This document shows, piece by piece, positions 10,571 to 21,589 of a stretch of 33,037 bases of DNA (position 1 is the first letter of the stretch; the number at the start of each line of letters is the position of its first letter). Position numbers and translations under genes: made by a program. The stretch lies in the NCBI GenBank assembly GCA_022566155.1, contig JADFJS010000003.1:1-33037 (forward strand). Direction: 5' to 3'. Source of the DNA: Chloroflexota bacterium. Lineage in GTDB: Bacteria > Chloroflexota > Dehalococcoidia > Lucifugimonadales > UBA3495. Under the pieces are notes generated by a model, which saw only the letters and a program-made list of their open reading frames with translations, was not told where the DNA came from and searched no databases.

Positions 10571-10792
10571 ATGCTGGCTCTACGGGTAACTGGACTCGGC
10601 TGGTATGTGGTCACGTGCGTGGTGGTGGGCACCCTGGGCGGTGTGTGGCTGGATGATCTGGCCGGTACCAAGGTGTTGTTCACACTCCTTGGCGTATTGT
10701 TCGGCACCGTGGCGGCGTTCTACGGCCTTTACAAGATGATTAAGCCGTTTTTGAATCGGACTCCACCGAGCAAGCAAAGCGGCGATAGTTAG
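10571..10792 (+). CDS. AtpZ/AtpI-like ATP synthase assembly/accessory membrane protein
   Basis: 73 aa, two TM segments (WYVVTCVVVGTLGGVWLDDLAGTKVLFTLLGVLFGTVAAFYGLYKMI), first gene of the atp operon. Confidence 0.75.
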   Translation: MLALRVTGLGWYVVTCVVVGTLGGVWLDDLAGTKVLFTLLGVLFGTVAAFYGLYKMIKPFLNRTPPSKQSGDS

Positions 10793-10803
10793 GAGAAGCC
10801 CTG

Positions 10804-11877
10804 GTGGGTTCGGGCGCCAAAAGATTCACCCTGCTGGCTATTATCTTCGTCTTTGCGCTATTCGTTGCCGGCCTGATGACCGGCGCGATCGGCGCAGTTT
10901 TCTACCAGTCCGATGAGGATAAAGAAGCCGGCCTGACCGCCGAAGGTCCCTTCATACCCAAGCCGGAGGTCCACCTCCCGGCCCAGACCGTGTTCCCTAA
11001 ATCGGAGCGAGAATACTACCTGGAATTCCTGGAGGCCGAGGAAAAGGAAAGGGAACTGGGAGAAGAGGCCCTCAGCGATCACGAGCGCGCGTTGGTAGAT
11101 GATGGGCCTTTTCGTGGCAACTTCACTATCCTCATCACCAACACCCTTCTCTCGTCCTGGCTAGCCAGCTTGCTTCTTATCCTCCTCTTCGTGCTGGGCG
11201 CCAGAAAAGCCAAGCTGGTTCCGGGGCGCCTCCAGACCTTCGTCGAATTAGCCATAGAGGGGCTGCTGAAGTTTGTTGAAGGAGTCGTGGGGAGACAGCG
11301 GGCACGGATGCTCTTTCCCGTTATAGCCACCATATTCCTGTTCGTGATGTTCAACGCTTGGATCGGCCTGCTGCCGATATACCCGGCCATCGGCTTCATG
11401 ACGGGAGACCACATTCAGATCCACTTGCTGCGGCCGGCGGGCACCGATATGAACATGCCCCTGGCGCTGGCGCTGGTCTCCTTCGTGTTCGTGGAGTATC
11501 TGGGCTTTCGCATGTTGGGCATCGGCTACCTCACCAAGTTTGTACGCATTGGCAGTCTGAAGCGGGGTGTGGCCGACCTGGTGCGGCTGCGGTTCTTGGG
11601 GGCTTTTCAAAATCTTCTAGACTTCTTCTTCGTGGGGCCGTTGGAAGCCTTTAGCGAGCTGGTCCGGTTGATCAGCTTCACCTTCCGGCTATTCGGTAAC
11701 ATGACCGCTGGTGAGATACTGGTTCTGGTGTCCGCTTTCCTGGTGCCCTTCATCGCCACGATAGGAGTGTACGGTCTGGAGCTACTGGTAGGCTTTATCC
11801 AGGCCTTGATCTTTGCGGGCCTGACACTTGTCTTCGCGGCCATCGCCATGATTCCTCACGATGCGGAGGCGCATTGA
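10804..11877 (+). CDS. atpB: ATP synthase F0 subunit a
   Basis: Conserved ISFTFRLFGNMTAGEILV and a C-terminal TM bundle. GTG start. Long N-terminal charged insert. Confidence 0.95.
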   Translation: MGSGAKRFTLLAIIFVFALFVAGLMTGAIGAVFYQSDEDKEAGLTAEGPFIPKPEVHLPAQTVFPKSEREYYLEFLEAEEKERELGEEALSDHERALVDDGPFRGNFTILITNTLLSSWLASLLLILLFVLGARKAKLVPGRLQTFVELAIEGLLKFVEGVVGRQRARMLFPVIATIFLFVMFNAWIGLLPIYPAIGFMTGDHIQIHLLRPAGTDMNMPLALALVSFVFVEYLGFRMLGIGYLTKFVRIGSLKRGVADLVRLRFLGAFQNLLDFFFVGPLEAFSELVRLISFTFRLFGNMTAGEILVLVSAFLVPFIATIGVYGLELLVGFIQALIFAGLTLVFAAIAMIPHDAEAH

Positions 11878-11983
11878 TGCTGCGCCGAAGATTCGCCGGC
11901 GGCTACGGCTCTGGCGGCAATGTCCACCTGCATAGCCCCGGCTTGAAGCGTGCCGGGCGAGGTATAAACAAAAGGGGGATGCA

Positions 11984-12082
11984 ATGGAAATAGTCATCTT
12001 CGCCCTGGTGGTCGCCACCGTGGGTCTGGTGGCGGCCGCGTTGGGCGGTATATTCGCTATCTACGCCTCGCGCCAGGACTGA
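11984..12082 (+). CDS. Small single-TM protein (32 aa), function unknown; absent from the ORF track
   Basis: ATG GAA ATA ... GAC TGA = MEIVIFALVVATVGLVAAALGGIFAIYASRQD. SD-like AAAGGGGG lies just upstream. Sits between atpB and atpE. Confidence 0.7.
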   Translation: MEIVIFALVVATVGLVAAALGGIFAIYASRQD

Positions 12083-12116
12083 CGCTACGCTGTACAAATT
12101 TGAGAATCTAAACTAG

Positions 12117-12398
<282 letters not shown>

Positions 12399-12411
12399 CG
12401 GCGGGGTCACC

Positions 12412-12915
12412 ATGCTAGAGACACTGGGAATCCATTTTCCAAGCCTCATAATCTATCTGGTTAACTTTGTCCTACTGCTAGGGCTGCTATATCTGTTCGC
12501 CTACAAGCCCATCCTTCGCATCATGGACGAGAGGGCCGATCGCATCCGCGATAGCCTGGCTGCCGCGGACCAAGCACGGGCAGAAGCCGCCAGCTCCCAC
12601 GAGGCCATCGAGGAGCAGCTTAACGAGGCCCGCCGCGAAGGTCAGCGGTTGCTGGATCAGGCGCGAGAGGCCGCCCGAAGGTTCCGGGATGAGGAGATGG
12701 ACCGGGCCCGCCAGGAGGCGGAGACCTTCGTTTCCCGGGCCCGCTCCGATATCCAACGGGAGAGAGACGCCGCCATTGAAGAGGTGCGGGCCAATTTCGG
12801 CGACCTGGCCATCACCGCGGCGGAGCGAGTCCTCCGGCGTACGCTGGACCGGCAGGCCCATCAAGACCTTATTGCGCAGGTCTTGGAAGAGGGCGAAAGT
12901 CTGAGCAGAGGGTAG
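12412..12915 (+). CDS. atpF: ATP synthase F0 subunit b
   Basis: N-terminal TM (FPSLIIYLVNFVLLLGLLYLFAYKPILRIMDER) plus long coiled coil. Confidence 0.94.
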   Translation: MLETLGIHFPSLIIYLVNFVLLLGLLYLFAYKPILRIMDERADRIRDSLAAADQARAEAASSHEAIEEQLNEARREGQRLLDQAREAARRFRDEEMDRARQEAETFVSRARSDIQRERDAAIEEVRANFGDLAITAAERVLRRTLDRQAHQDLIAQVLEEGESLSRG

Positions 12916-12922
12916 CCAAAGT

Positions 12923-13474
12923 ATGCCGGCACAGGTTTCGGGAAAGCGTTACGCTCAGGCGATCTTCGAGTTGGCCAGGGAGCAAGACCAACTCGACCAA
13001 TTGGCCGGGGACCTTCAACTCGTGGATCAGGCGCTGCAGGACGAGGAGTTCAAGGCGTTCCTGAAGCACGCCAAAGTTCCAGCGGCGGACAAGATCAAGG
13101 CCATAAATACCGTCTTGAGCGCCGTCAATCCCCTGGTGCAGAACCTGGTGCATATCCTGGTTACCGGAGGGTTGGTGGACCTGCTGCCCCAGTTGCACCA
13201 GGCTTACGAAGCGCTACTGGATGAGCACCTGGGCCGCCAACGAGTCGAGGTCACATCGGCGATCCCCCTGGAGGACCAGGAGATGGAACGGATCACAAAC
13301 TTCCTTTCCGGCCTCATTCAGAAGGAAGTCGTTGCCACCACCGTGGTGGACGAGTCCATCCTGGGCGGCGTTGTAATTCGCATGGGAGACCGGCTGCTGG
13401 ACGGCAGCGCCCGGTCACGGCTGGAAGGGCTGCGCAACAGGCTGCGCGCAGGAATGTCCCTGTCTGGGACATAG
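12923..13474 (+). CDS. atpH: ATP synthase F1 subunit delta
   Basis: VSGKRYAQAIFELAREQDQ... and VVDESILGGVVIRMGDRLLDGSARSRLEGLRNRL. Confidence 0.94.
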   Translation: MPAQVSGKRYAQAIFELAREQDQLDQLAGDLQLVDQALQDEEFKAFLKHAKVPAADKIKAINTVLSAVNPLVQNLVHILVTGGLVDLLPQLHQAYEALLDEHLGRQRVEVTSAIPLEDQEMERITNFLSGLIQKEVVATTVVDESILGGVVIRMGDRLLDGSARSRLEGLRNRLRAGMSLSGT

Positions 13475-13523
13475 AAGGGCCTGAAACGGATATTCATTCA
13501 ACCGGACACTGAGGAGAGTCTTC

Positions 13524-15035
<1,512 letters not shown>

Positions 15036-15094
15036 TGACGCTAGACGTAAATGCTTCGCAATGGGAGAGAGCCGGTCTTGAATAGGATGAGCAA

Positions 15095-15958
15095 TTGCCC
15101 AGCGTAAAAGACCTCCGCCGCCGCATCCGCAGCGTGCAGAACACCGGCAAGGTGACCAACGCCATGTCCTTGATCGCCGCTTCCAAGATGCGGCGGGCAC
15201 AGACAGCGGTCACTCAAGGCCGCCCCTTTGCTCAAAAGATACAGGGTGTCATCGCCAACCTTGCGGCCCAACCGGCCGACGATGACGACGGCATCAATCC
15301 CTTGCTGCGGGTGAAGCCGCTGCAGCGCGTTGGGATCCTGATGATTAGTCCAGACCGGGGCCTTTGCGGCGGCATGCATTCGAACCTGAACCGCACCGTG
15401 GCGCGATTTGTACTGGACCAGCCGGTACCGTCGCGTATGATCGTGGTGGGCCGCAAAGGCCGGGACTTCATGGTGCGCGGCGGACAGGACGTTACGGCCG
15501 TTTTTACCGATATGGGAGAGCAACCCGTTCTGGCCGATATCACGGCTATCTCGCGCCTGGTGATGGACGCCTACATCGATGGGGACATCGATGAGGTCCA
15601 CCTGGCCTATACCAAATTCGTGTCCACCCTGTCCCAGCAGCCGGCCATAGAGAGGTTGCTGCCGGTGACGCCCGCCACGTTGGCGTCTACCGAGCGCGTG
15701 GGCTACATCTACGAGCCTGACAGCTTGGCCGTCCTGGGGAGTTTGCTGCCACGGTTTGTTGAGATGGAGGTCTACCACGCCCTGCTGGAATCGGTTGCCA
15801 GCGAGCAGTCGGCCCGAATGGTGGCCATGCGCAGCGCCACCGACAACGCCAATGAATTGGTGGATGACCTCACTCTGGTGATGAATAAGTTGCGACAGGA
15901 CAGCATCACCAACGAACTACTGGATCTAGTGGGCGGCCAGGTAGCCGCGCAAGGCTAA
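15095..15958 (+). CDS. atpG: ATP synthase F1 subunit gamma
   Basis: PSVKDLRRRIRSVQNTGKVTNAMSLIAASKMRRAQ..., SPDRGLCGGMHSNLNR, MRSATDNANELVDDLTLVMNKLRQDSITNELLDLVGG. TTG start. Confidence 0.95.
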   Translation: MPSVKDLRRRIRSVQNTGKVTNAMSLIAASKMRRAQTAVTQGRPFAQKIQGVIANLAAQPADDDDGINPLLRVKPLQRVGILMISPDRGLCGGMHSNLNRTVARFVLDQPVPSRMIVVGRKGRDFMVRGGQDVTAVFTDMGEQPVLADITAISRLVMDAYIDGDIDEVHLAYTKFVSTLSQQPAIERLLPVTPATLASTERVGYIYEPDSLAVLGSLLPRFVEMEVYHALLESVASEQSARMVAMRSATDNANELVDDLTLVMNKLRQDSITNELLDLVGGQVAAQG

Positions 15959-15982
15959 TTTTGAGAACGCTAGCGGGAGTAG

Positions 15983-17383
<1,401 letters not shown>

Positions 17384-17393
17384 AGGGCGGACG

Positions 17394-17843
17394 ATGGCCA
17401 CGATGCGACTGGAAATAATCACAGCCGAGAGGCAGGTCTACGACGACGACGTGGAGCTGGTGGTTGCCCCGGGAATGGAGGGTCAGTTGGGCATATTGGC
17501 CCATCACGCCCCGCTGATGACTGCCTTGCAACCGGGTGAGATTCTGATTCGGAAAGACGGCGAGGACACTTTTCTGGCCGTCACCGGGGGGTTCATGGAG
17601 GTCATCGGCAACACCGTCACCATCCTGGCCGATGCCTGTGAGCGTTCTGAGGAGATCGACGAGGGCCGGGCGCAGGAGGCGGTGGACCGGGCCAAGGAGC
17701 AGCAGGCCCAACAGGGCTCCGGCTTTCAGTTGGAACGGGTGGCTGCGTCGTTGCGCCGGGCCGAGGTCCGGCTAAATGTGGCCCGTCGAAGGCGCCCAAG
17801 GGCCGGATTGGGAATCGGGTCAGGCCCCGGTGGAGCCGATTGA
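17394..17843 (+). CDS. atpC: ATP synthase F1 subunit epsilon
   Basis: MRLEIITAERQVYDDDVELVVAPGMEGQLGILAHHAPLMTALQPGEI. Confidence 0.93.
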   Translation: MATMRLEIITAERQVYDDDVELVVAPGMEGQLGILAHHAPLMTALQPGEILIRKDGEDTFLAVTGGFMEVIGNTVTILADACERSEEIDEGRAQEAVDRAKEQQAQQGSGFQLERVAASLRRAEVRLNVARRRRPRAGLGIGSGPGGAD

Positions 17844-17948
17844 CCCAGCGCCAGGAGCCTGGACCTTCAAACGCCAGCCGTCACCCACGAAGAGTTTTCG
17901 TACCCGCTCCGTCAGAGATATCGATACAGAGACGGTGGTTCAGCGGCG

Positions 17949-18611
17949 CTATCGGTTGTCCGATCCGCTGAGGTAATAGGTCATGGACTGGAGAGAGATG
18001 ACCGGATCGATGTTTCGTATCCTCACCCCTCCCGGTACCTGGGGAGTGATGGGAGCGTAATTCAGTATGGCCCGGACCCCGCAATCGGTCAGAAGATCGA
18101 CCACCTCCTGAGTCTTCTCGGCGGGCACGGCAACGATGGCGATGCTGATCTGCTGACGCGCAACCATGTCCTTCAAGTCGTCCATGGGGCTGATCTTGAG
18201 GTCCCCGACTGAATCGCCGATCACCGCCGGGTTGGCGTCGAAGGCGGCCACCAATCGAAATCCGTCGGGGGTGAATCCAGGATAGCTGATTATAGCCCGG
18301 CCCAACCGGCCCACTCCTACCACGGCTACATTCCAATATGAGTTCAGGCCCAGGATCTGCCTCAGCCTCTCCAGCAGACTGTTGACGCTGTAGCCGCGGC
18401 CCTGTTTGCCGAACCGGCCAAAATAGCTGAGGTCCTTTCTGATCTGGGCGGGGGTCACCTGGAGCTTTTCACCCAATTGCTGGGAGCTGACCACGTCCAC
18501 ATGGTCTTCCAGCAAGCGGCTGAGGATGCGCACATACTGGGGTAGACGGGCGATGACTACCTCAGGCACCTCGGGACGGTGGGGCGGTTGAGTTGGTAGG
18601 CTAGATGCCAT
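17949..18611 (-). CDS. rex: Redox-sensing transcriptional repressor Rex
   Basis: N-terminal wHTH (SSQQLGEKLQVTPAQIRKDLSYFGRFGKQGRGY) and Rossmann NVAVVGVGRLGRAI...; KTQEVVDLLTDCGVRAILNYAP. Confidence 0.94.
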   Translation of the reverse strand: MASSLPTQPPHRPEVPEVVIARLPQYVRILSRLLEDHVDVVSSQQLGEKLQVTPAQIRKDLSYFGRFGKQGRGYSVNSLLERLRQILGLNSYWNVAVVGVGRLGRAIISYPGFTPDGFRLVAAFDANPAVIGDSVGDLKISPMDDLKDMVARQQISIAIVAVPAEKTQEVVDLLTDCGVRAILNYAPITPQVPGGVRIRNIDPVISLQSMTYYLSGSDNR

Positions 18612-18724
18612 TCCAGTTAGGCTCCTTCACACTCGGCCGCAGGGTGAGGTGGACGGAAGAAGAAATGAGCGGCGCACACAGGCCAACATAAAAAATCAAC
18701 ACTGGCCATTCGGATGACACGGGT

Positions 18725-18737
18725 TATAATCTATAAT
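18725..18737 (+). promoter_or_regulatory. Overlapping -10-like TATAAT boxes (TATAATCTATAAT) upstream of the DUF503 gene
   Basis: Two TATAAT hexamers 7 bp apart; no convincing -35. Confidence 0.3.
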
Positions 18738-18841
18738 GGCCCTGATGTTCCGTCAAGGACTTTGTGAAAATTAGTGCGAATTTGCTCCCAATTCCACTTG
18801 ATGGGCTTTGGTCCAGTTGGCTTTAGACTAGGAGGTAAGGG

Positions 18842-19135
18842 TTGACCATCGGGTTCTGTCGCCTGGAGCTTTACTTGCCGGCAGCCGCTAGCCTGAAAGA
18901 TAGAAGGCAGGTGGCGCGTTCCATGACCGCGCGCATACGCAACAAATTCAATGTCGCGGTCGCGGAGTTGGGTGATGACCGGCAGTGGCGGTATCTGACC
19001 ATCGGGATATGCTCCCTGAGCAACGATTCCCGCCATGCCAACGAGATACTGTCGCGGGTCGTGTCCTACGTTGAAGAGAGCCGAGATGACATTGAGCTGT
19101 TAGACTACGCTACGGAAATGATACCCGGTGTTTAG
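18842..19135 (+). CDS. DUF503 (YlxP-like) family protein
   Basis: FCRLELYLPAAASLKDRRQVARSMTARIRNKFNVAVAELGDDRQWRYLTIGICSLSNDSRHANEIL...; TTG start. Confidence 0.88.
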   Translation: MTIGFCRLELYLPAAASLKDRRQVARSMTARIRNKFNVAVAELGDDRQWRYLTIGICSLSNDSRHANEILSRVVSYVEESRDDIELLDYATEMIPGV

Positions 19136-19166
19136 ATGTCGTGGCATGGGTCATGCGCCGGGCAAC

Positions 19167-19195
19167 CGCCGGTTCGTTCCAAACCGGTGCGTTTT
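19167..19195 (+). terminator. Putative intrinsic terminator after DUF503
   Basis: CCGGTT-cgttcca-AACCGG followed by TGCGTTTTCCC. Confidence 0.4.
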
Positions 19196-19261
19196 CCCAA
19201 TTGGTTGCAAACCCAGAGGCCAAGATACGGTTAAGGTAAACACAGAAAGGAGAGTTGCACG

Positions 19262-19456
19262 TTGAATTACGCGGAGATGGACACGATCGAATCCGGCTTG
19301 CGTTTCAAGACCCTGGGAGAACTGGTGGTCGAGACCACCGGAGTGACACTGCACATCGAGTCGACCAACGTTCACGTCCACGAGGTTGTCATCGTGGAGG
19401 GCGATTTTCAGGGCACCAAGTACATGCACAACCTGGACTACGCCCAGTCGCTCTAA
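19262..19456 (+). CDS. Hypothetical protein, 64 aa
   Basis: SD-like AGAAAGGAG upstream of a TTG start. MNYAEMDTIESGLRFKTLGELVVETTGVTLHIESTNVHVHEVVIVEGDFQGTKYMHNLDYAQSL; no family recognised. Confidence 0.5.
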   Translation: MNYAEMDTIESGLRFKTLGELVVETTGVTLHIESTNVHVHEVVIVEGDFQGTKYMHNLDYAQSL

Positions 19457-19562
19457 CCCTGTCCGCCCCCGTTCCAGTACGGGGTAACCGGGCGTCCAGC
19501 CTATGGGCGCCTGGTGAGGAGACGTCTCCCGAGAACGCGGGGAGACGGGACAGATTAAACAA

Positions 19563-19634
19563 GCCCCAACCGATCTGAGCTGAGTACCATCGTGGCGATA
19601 TCAGCCACGGCATACTTCGGCTGCCGGTTGGGGC
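19563..19634. terminator. Long (72-nt) hairpin between the convergent hypothetical gene and selenoprotein gene
   Basis: Perfect outer 10-bp stem GCCCCAACCG/CGGTTGGGGC, middle AGCTGAGTA/TACTTCGGCT (one bulge, GU), inner CGTGGC-gatatca-GCCACG. Confidence 0.6.
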
Positions 19635-19657
19635 CCATGTTTGCAAGCCGGTAGGGG

Positions 19658-19930
19658 TTAGGCTGGTTGTCCGATACGCTCGTTTATAGCTTTCATCATG
19701 TCCTGCAGGTCAGGAAAGAGATGCGCTTCGGGTGTATGGCGGTGTTCGGCCACAACCGTGCCATCAATGATCACGTCAAACTTTCCGTGGGCGCCGGGGG
19801 TGAGCTTGAAATTCTCTATGTGCTCGCCGGCCCGGGACAATGCTTCTCCTGCCATCCAGGCAGCCCGTGGTGCGTGCCCTCAATCCTGGCAGTACAGAAT
19901 CTCCAGATATAATTTTTTCGCGCTGGCCAA
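19658..19930 (-). CDS. SelW-like (Rdx family) selenoprotein with UGA-encoded Sec in a CxxU motif
   Basis: Reading through TGA at 19882-19880: MASAKKLYLEILYCQD-U-GHAPRAAWMAGEALSRAGEHIENFKLTPGAHGKFDVIIDGTVVAEHRHTPEAHLFPDLQDMMKAINERIGQPA. GGAGGT SD 5 nt before the TTG start. Hairpin CTGCC-TGGAT-GGCAG starts 16 nt after the UGA. Confidence 0.85.
19849..19863 (-). promoter_or_regulatory. Putative bacterial SECIS hairpin
   Basis: CTGCC-TGGAT-GGCAG on the minus strand. The apical loop begins 22 nt after the UGA and has a G at loop position 2. Confidence 0.55.
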
Positions 19931-20020
19931 GGTACACCTCCGGCAATGGAAATCGGTAACCGCATGATAGGGTGAGGCTCTAGATAAGTCAATCGCCGCG
20001 GCCCTGTGCGGATTTCCAGA

Positions 20021-20135
20021 TGTCATGCTGAGCCAGCCGCAGCGGCCGAAGTATCTGGGGCGGCGCGTTAACCTCTCCCATCCCCAGACCCTTCACGGAG
20101 TTTATTCCTAGCTTGCTGAATGGTTCGGCGTGACA
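20021..20135. repeat. Degenerate copy of the core type 2 intergenic repeat
   Basis: TGTCATGCTGAGCC...CCAGACCCTTCACGGAGTTTATTCCT...TTCGGCGTGACA, compared with 2619-2735 TGTCATTCTGAACC...GAGACCCTTCGCGGAGTTTATCCT...CTCAGGGTGACA. Confidence 0.65.
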
Positions 20136-20166
20136 GATAAAGACCTTGGCTTTCCGGGCCCCTGAA

Positions 20167-21093
20167 TCACCGGCTCCCCGTACTTGAGCCTTGTCCGGGC
20201 AGCGCCGCCGTGAACTCGGTAAGGGCATCCCAATACTCGGCTCCGCCCGCGGAGTAGGTATCGTTGTGACCTGCTCCGGCCAGCAGCCGGAACTGTTTCG
20301 GAGAGTTGGCCGCCTCGAACAGTTTCCTCCCTTGAGCCACCGGTACCGTCTGGTCCTGATCTCCGTGGAGGATGAGTAGAGGCGGGTCAACCCGCCCGAT
20401 CCTTGCCAGGGAATCGTACCTATTTCCCACCAACCAGTGTACCGGAAGCAAAGGCATGGTCAATCGGGCCATGTCTCCGACAGAGGTGAAGGGAGAGACC
20501 AGCACCATGCCCAAGGGCGGCTGGGAAGTGGCCAATTCCACGGCTACGGCCGCACCCAAGGACCGGCCGAAGTAGACGATTCTGTCCGTTTCAACGTCGG
20601 GCCGGTTCTGCAGATATTCCAGGGCGGCGCGGGCGTCCCGGTAGGTGCCCTTTTCGGTGGGCCTTCCCTCGCTCTTACCATAGCCTTGGTAATCGAAGAT
20701 GAACTGGTTGACGCCCAGCCGCTGTTGAATCAGCGCCATCTCGTCCACACGATGGCTGATGTTTCCCCCGTTACCATGAAACCAGAGCCAGGTGACGTCC
20801 GTCCGGCCAGGCACGTACCAGCCATGCAACCGCAGACCGTCTTGGGTGAAGAAGAACGCCTCTTCGTAGTCCAGACCAGCCTGGCCGGGCGTATAGGTAA
20901 TCTCCTGGGTGGGAAAGAACAGGAATCGTTTCTCGATCTGCGTCCAGATAATCACTGCCAGCACCGCCGTTCCCAGGGCGATTCCAATGACAACCACCGC
21001 CCCGAGCCGTCCCAAGCGGCGCAGGACACCCTTTCTGGTCCAATCGCCCATTGCCCTGCCAAAAGCCGGCCGGCGCACCGGCCATGGCTTCAT
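20167..21093 (-). CDS. Membrane-anchored alpha/beta hydrolase (BEM46-like)
   Basis: N-terminal TM, WFHGNGGNISHR, nucleophile elbow GRSLG, LILHGDQDQTVPVAQGRKL, GAGHND. Start chosen at MKPWPVRRP; MGDWTRKG (21051) is also possible. Confidence 0.85.
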   Translation of the reverse strand: MKPWPVRRPAFGRAMGDWTRKGVLRRLGRLGAVVVIGIALGTAVLAVIIWTQIEKRFLFFPTQEITYTPGQAGLDYEEAFFFTQDGLRLHGWYVPGRTDVTWLWFHGNGGNISHRVDEMALIQQRLGVNQFIFDYQGYGKSEGRPTEKGTYRDARAALEYLQNRPDVETDRIVYFGRSLGAAVAVELATSQPPLGMVLVSPFTSVGDMARLTMPLLPVHWLVGNRYDSLARIGRVDPPLLILHGDQDQTVPVAQGRKLFEAANSPKQFRLLAGAGHNDTYSAGGAEYWDALTEFTAALPGQGSSTGSR

Positions 21094-21306
21094 CGGGACA
21101 GCCGCGTAACCAGGATAGATAATTTGGTGAGCATGAAACTCAAAACGATCATGTGCCCAGTGGCGCCGCCAGGGCCGGGCAGGATCTCGGGAGGATAATG
21201 TTTCTTGGGAGCCGGCCTTTGAAGAAGCCCTTAGCTGCCACCAGTAGCGCACAGCCGCCAATTCTAGCTTACAACCAGGCCGTTGGCCTCGGCCGTCTCG
21301 GCGTTG

Positions 21307-21549
21307 CTAAGGCCTGGTGTTCAGCTCCGCCGGGCGGCTTTTCGGGTAGCTCTCAATCTCCCTCTGGATGGAAGACAGGCGGCCGGCGATGTCCCGCACC
21401 TCCGAGGTATAAGCCTCGCACTTGGAACACCAGATCTGGTCATCGGTTGAGAGCATCATGTTGTCTCTCTTGACTGAGAAGGTACCGATCTCGTCATGGC
21501 ACTGGCCACACATCTGGATAATGGTCACTTCTTCACGCGGCATGAGCAT
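21307..21549 (-). CDS. Small zinc-ribbon-like protein (two CxxC pairs)
   Basis: MCGQCHDEIGTFSVKRDNMMLSTDDQIWCSKCEAYTSEV... Confidence 0.6.
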   Translation of the reverse strand: MLMPREEVTIIQMCGQCHDEIGTFSVKRDNMMLSTDDQIWCSKCEAYTSEVRDIAGRLSSIQREIESYPKSRPAELNTRP

Positions 21550-21589
21550 CTACCCCTTATCTGGAGAGGCGCGCTATATCGGCTGCCCC

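Noticed and set aside
11877-11993. 38-aa ORF overlapping the atpB stop (TGATG), MLRRRFAGGYGSGGNVHLHSPGLKRAGRGINKRGMQWK
   Set aside because: Overlaps the better 32-aa TM ORF with its SD; composition looks random.
18755-18800. TTTGTGAAAATTAGTGCGAATTT as a possible Rex operator upstream of DUF503
   Set aside because: Only one half-site resembles TTGTGA; the second half does not form the expected palindrome.
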